This document shows, in pieces, positions 6,163 to 7,547 of a stretch of DNA of 7,547 nt. Numbering within the stretch: the stretch's first letter is position 1; each line of letters begins with the position of its first letter. Origin of the DNA: Deltaproteobacteria bacterium (GTDB taxonomy: Bacteria; Desulfobacterota; BSN033; UBA1163). The stretch lies in NCBI GenBank assembly GCA_016875255.1, contig VGRU01000180.1, positions 1 to 7,547 on the forward strand, read 5' to 3'. Under the pieces are notes generated by a model. That model had not been told where the DNA came from and searched no databases. It saw only the letters and a list, made by a program, of their open reading frames with translations. A program made the position numbers and the translations under genes.

Positions 6163-6843
6163 TTATCCTTTCTCTTCTTTGGCATCGGCATGGTGTTTAA
6201 TGACCAGGGCAGCGACCATGAAGATCACGTCCTCGGCGATATTGGTGGCGTGATCCGCAATACGCTCAAGGCACCTGGCGACAATCATCAGATGCACGGC
6301 TCGTGCGATGGTCTTTGGATCGGACATCATGTAGGTGAGAAGTTCTCTGACGACTTGATCATTGAGGCCATCGACCAGATCATCCCTTTCGCAGACTGAG
6401 CGGGCCAGTTGGACATCCCGGTTGACAAAGGCATCGAGGACATCTTTCACCATCGACTGGGCGATCTCAGCCATCCGGGGCAGATCGATGTAGGGCTTGA
6501 GCTGGGGTTCCTGGTTTAACGAGAGGGCGCGTTCGGCGATGTTGACCGCCTGGTCTCCCATCCGCTCCAGATCGGTGATGATCTTCATTGCCGAGGTGAT
6601 GAAGCGGAGGTCCACCGCCATCGGTTGCCTCAGAGCCAAAAGTTTAAGGCACATTTCATCAATGACAAGTTCCATCTCGTTAATCTGTTTTTCTCTATTG
6701 AAGATCTGATTCGCTAAATCAGAGTCTCTTTTGACCAGCGACTGAACGGCATCATGAATGGTTTCTTCCACCAGGGTGGCCATCTTTAGAAGGTTCTCTT
6801 TTAGTTCCTCCAGTTCCTTTTGAAATTGAGTTTCAGTGCTCAT
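6163..6843 (-). CDS. phoU: Phosphate transport system regulator PhoU
   Basis: A 226-aa cytoplasmic protein that links the Pst phosphate transporter to the PhoR/PhoB-type two-component system and damps Pho responses when phosphate is ample. It contains the two expected three-helix bundles. The first carries ALRQPMAVDLRF and the metal-binding motif DLERMGDQAVNIAE (91-104). The second carries CLERIADHATNIAEDVIF (191-208). Length matches the family (~220-240 aa). The start is the ATG at 6843 (MSTETQF), set by AAGGAGAG at 6855-6848 with good spacing. The frame stays open for 67 codons further upstream, but that stretch is a translated palindromic repeat and not protein. It lies downstream of pstB in the usual pst order, separated by 178 bp. 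Its stop touches the MITE-like element. Confidence 0.96.
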   Translation of the reverse strand: MSTETQFQKELEELKENLLKMATLVEETIHDAVQSLVKRDSDLANQIFNREKQINEMELVIDEMCLKLLALRQPMAVDLRFITSAMKIITDLERMGDQAVNIAERALSLNQEPQLKPYIDLPRMAEIAQSMVKDVLDAFVNRDVQLARSVCERDDLVDGLNDQVVRELLTYMMSDPKTIARAVHLMIVARCLERIADHATNIAEDVIFMVAALVIKHHADAKEEKG

Positions 6844-6862
6844 GGTACTCTCCTTCGCTATT

Positions 6863-6893
6863 ATTATGTATGACGACTTAAGTCTTATGACAG
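6863..6893 (-). promoter_or_regulatory. Weak Pho-box-like site and -10 before phoU
   Basis: Read on the - strand, 6893-6876 is CTGTCATAAGACTTAAGT. Its first half is an exact CTGTCAT, and about 13 of 18 positions fit the E. coli Pho box (two CTGTCAT repeats 11 bp apart); the second half is poor. CATAAT (6868-6863), a 5/6 match to TATAAT, lies 7 bp downstream and 19 bp before the phoU ATG. A separate PhoB-dependent start for phoU is plausible in a pst operon, but the second half-site makes this tentative. A 10-bp palindrome, GACTTAAGTC (6875-6884), overlaps it. Confidence 0.3.
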
Positions 6894-6895
6894 TT

Positions 6896-6980
6896 GTCAT
6901 TCCGGGCGTGACTAAGCCTGCCCCGCACTTGATGCGGGGGAATCCAGAAGCCACTGAATTCCTGCTTGCGCAGGAATGAC
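6896..6980. repeat. Head-to-head pair of REP-like palindromes (element B) between pstB and phoU
   Basis: Bounded by GTCA (6896-6899) and TGAC (6977-6980), like element A. The left unit runs from ATTCC (6899-6903) to GGAAT (6939-6943) and contains CCCCGC/GCGGGG (6921-6926 with 6934-6939). A 17-base GGGCGTGACTAAGCCTG sits between its outer and inner left stem arms. The right unit is ATTCCTGC-TTGC-GCAGGAAT (6958-6977), an 8-bp stem with a 4-base loop. Transcribed with the pst operon, these would form stable hairpins between pstB and phoU. Confidence 0.75.
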
Positions 6981-7021
6981 ACCCTTTGTTTTGATTCATG
7001 TAACTGTGTAGCGCATCGCTT

Positions 7022-7546
7022 TTATCCAAAGCGTCCGGTGACATAATCTTCGGTTTGTTTCTCCTTTGGCCCGGTAAAAATCTGATAGGCTGTTCCTTCT
7101 TCGATCAACTCTCCGTTTAAGAAGAATCCTGCCCGGTCAGCCACCCTGGATGCCTGCTGGATATTATGAGGAACCAGGATAATCGTATACTCTTTTTTAA
7201 GGCGGGTGAGCGTCTCCTCTATGCTGGCCGTGGAGATGGGGTCCAGGCCGGAACAGGGCTCGTCAAGCAGGAGAACCTCCGGTTCGAGGGCTAAAATCCG
7301 TGCGATGCACAGGCGCTGTTGCTGCCCACCGGAGAGGCGCAAAGCAGAGGTATGGATACGATCCTTGACTTCTTCCCAGAGCGCACCGGACAGCAATGCC
7401 TTCTCAACCGTTTCGTCCAACTGTTTTTTCTGGGTGATCCCGTTTAATCTCGGGCCGTAAGCCACATTATCGTAAATCGACATCGGAAGGGCAATGGGCA
7501 AGTCAAAAACGATTCCAACCCTTCTCCTCAACTGGGTGAGGCTTAG
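7022..7546 (-). CDS. pstB: Phosphate ABC transporter ATPase PstB, N-terminus outside window
   Basis: C-terminal ~174 aa of the ATP-hydrolysing subunit of the PstSCAB high-affinity phosphate importer, acting on the inner face of the cytoplasmic membrane. Visible are [14 protein letters not shown] (strongly PstB-like), the ABC signature LSGGQQQR, Walker B VLLLDEP, the D-loop SGLDP, the switch His in LVPHN, and the family C-terminus [10 protein letters not shown]. The Walker A region is beyond the right edge. The frame is open to the edge, so the TTG at 7531 is internal. The Q-loop is unusual: most PstB read VFQKPNPFP here, while this one reads VFDLPIALP, with Asp at the Gln position. phoU follows 178 bp downstream, across a palindromic repeat. 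Assignment to pst is firm; the Q-loop variant may mark a subfamily. Confidence 0.93.
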   Translation of the reverse strand, partial: LSLTQLRRRVGIVFDLPIALPMSIYDNVAYGPRLNGITQKKQLDETVEKALLSGALWEEVKDRIHTSALRLSGGQQQRLCIARILALEPEVLLLDEPCSGLDPISTASIEETLTRLKKEYTIILVPHNIQQASRVADRAGFFLNGELIEEGTAYQIFTGPKEKQTEDYVTGRFG

Positions 7547-7547
7547 T

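Overview
The window looks like a piece of a Gram-negative chromosome or assembled contig. An outer-membrane TPR/beta-barrel protein, a CHASE2 adenylate cyclase, a PstB with an unusual Q-loop, and dispersed ATTCC...GGAAT palindromes together resemble Desulfobacterota ('Deltaproteobacteria') or a neighbouring phylum. This placement is inferred from gene style and repeats only; no marker gene is present.

Layout. (1) At 2-751 (+) is the 3' part of a cation diffusion facilitator (CDF) metal transporter, cut by the left edge. (2) At 1004-3342 (+) is a two-gene unit: an exported TPR plus beta-barrel protein, then an exported FecR-domain protein whose Shine-Dalgarno overlaps the previous stop codon. 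A possible promoter lies at 801-828. (3) The gap at 3343-3560 is not empty. It holds what looks like a decayed 5' fragment of an IS200-like/RAYT transposase, overlapped by a strongly foldable stretch (3399-3556) whose wobble pairs all suit a + strand RNA. (4) At 3561-5883 (-) are a CHASE2-class III adenylate cyclase and, 4 nt upstream of it, a small GGQ release-factor-like protein. (5) The gap at 5884-6162 is almost entirely a MITE-like inverted repeat with REP-like palindromes at its core. (6) At 6163-7547 (-) is the end of a phosphate-uptake (pst) operon: phoU (226 aa) and the C-terminal part of pstB, cut by the right edge. A second REP-like element and a weak Pho-box-like promoter lie between them.

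How it may work together. The TPR-barrel and FecR proteins form a cell-envelope module. The convergent CHASE2 cyclase has a large extracytoplasmic sensor domain and could read envelope state and make cAMP, but this link is inferred from proximity. PstB powers high-affinity phosphate import and PhoU signals import status to a PhoR-type kinase. The GGQ protein probably rescues stalled ribosomes. Palindromic mobile debris lies in three of the gaps. No complete new defence or mobile system is visible. The least explained parts are the structured stretch at 3399-3556 and the paired palindromic elements.
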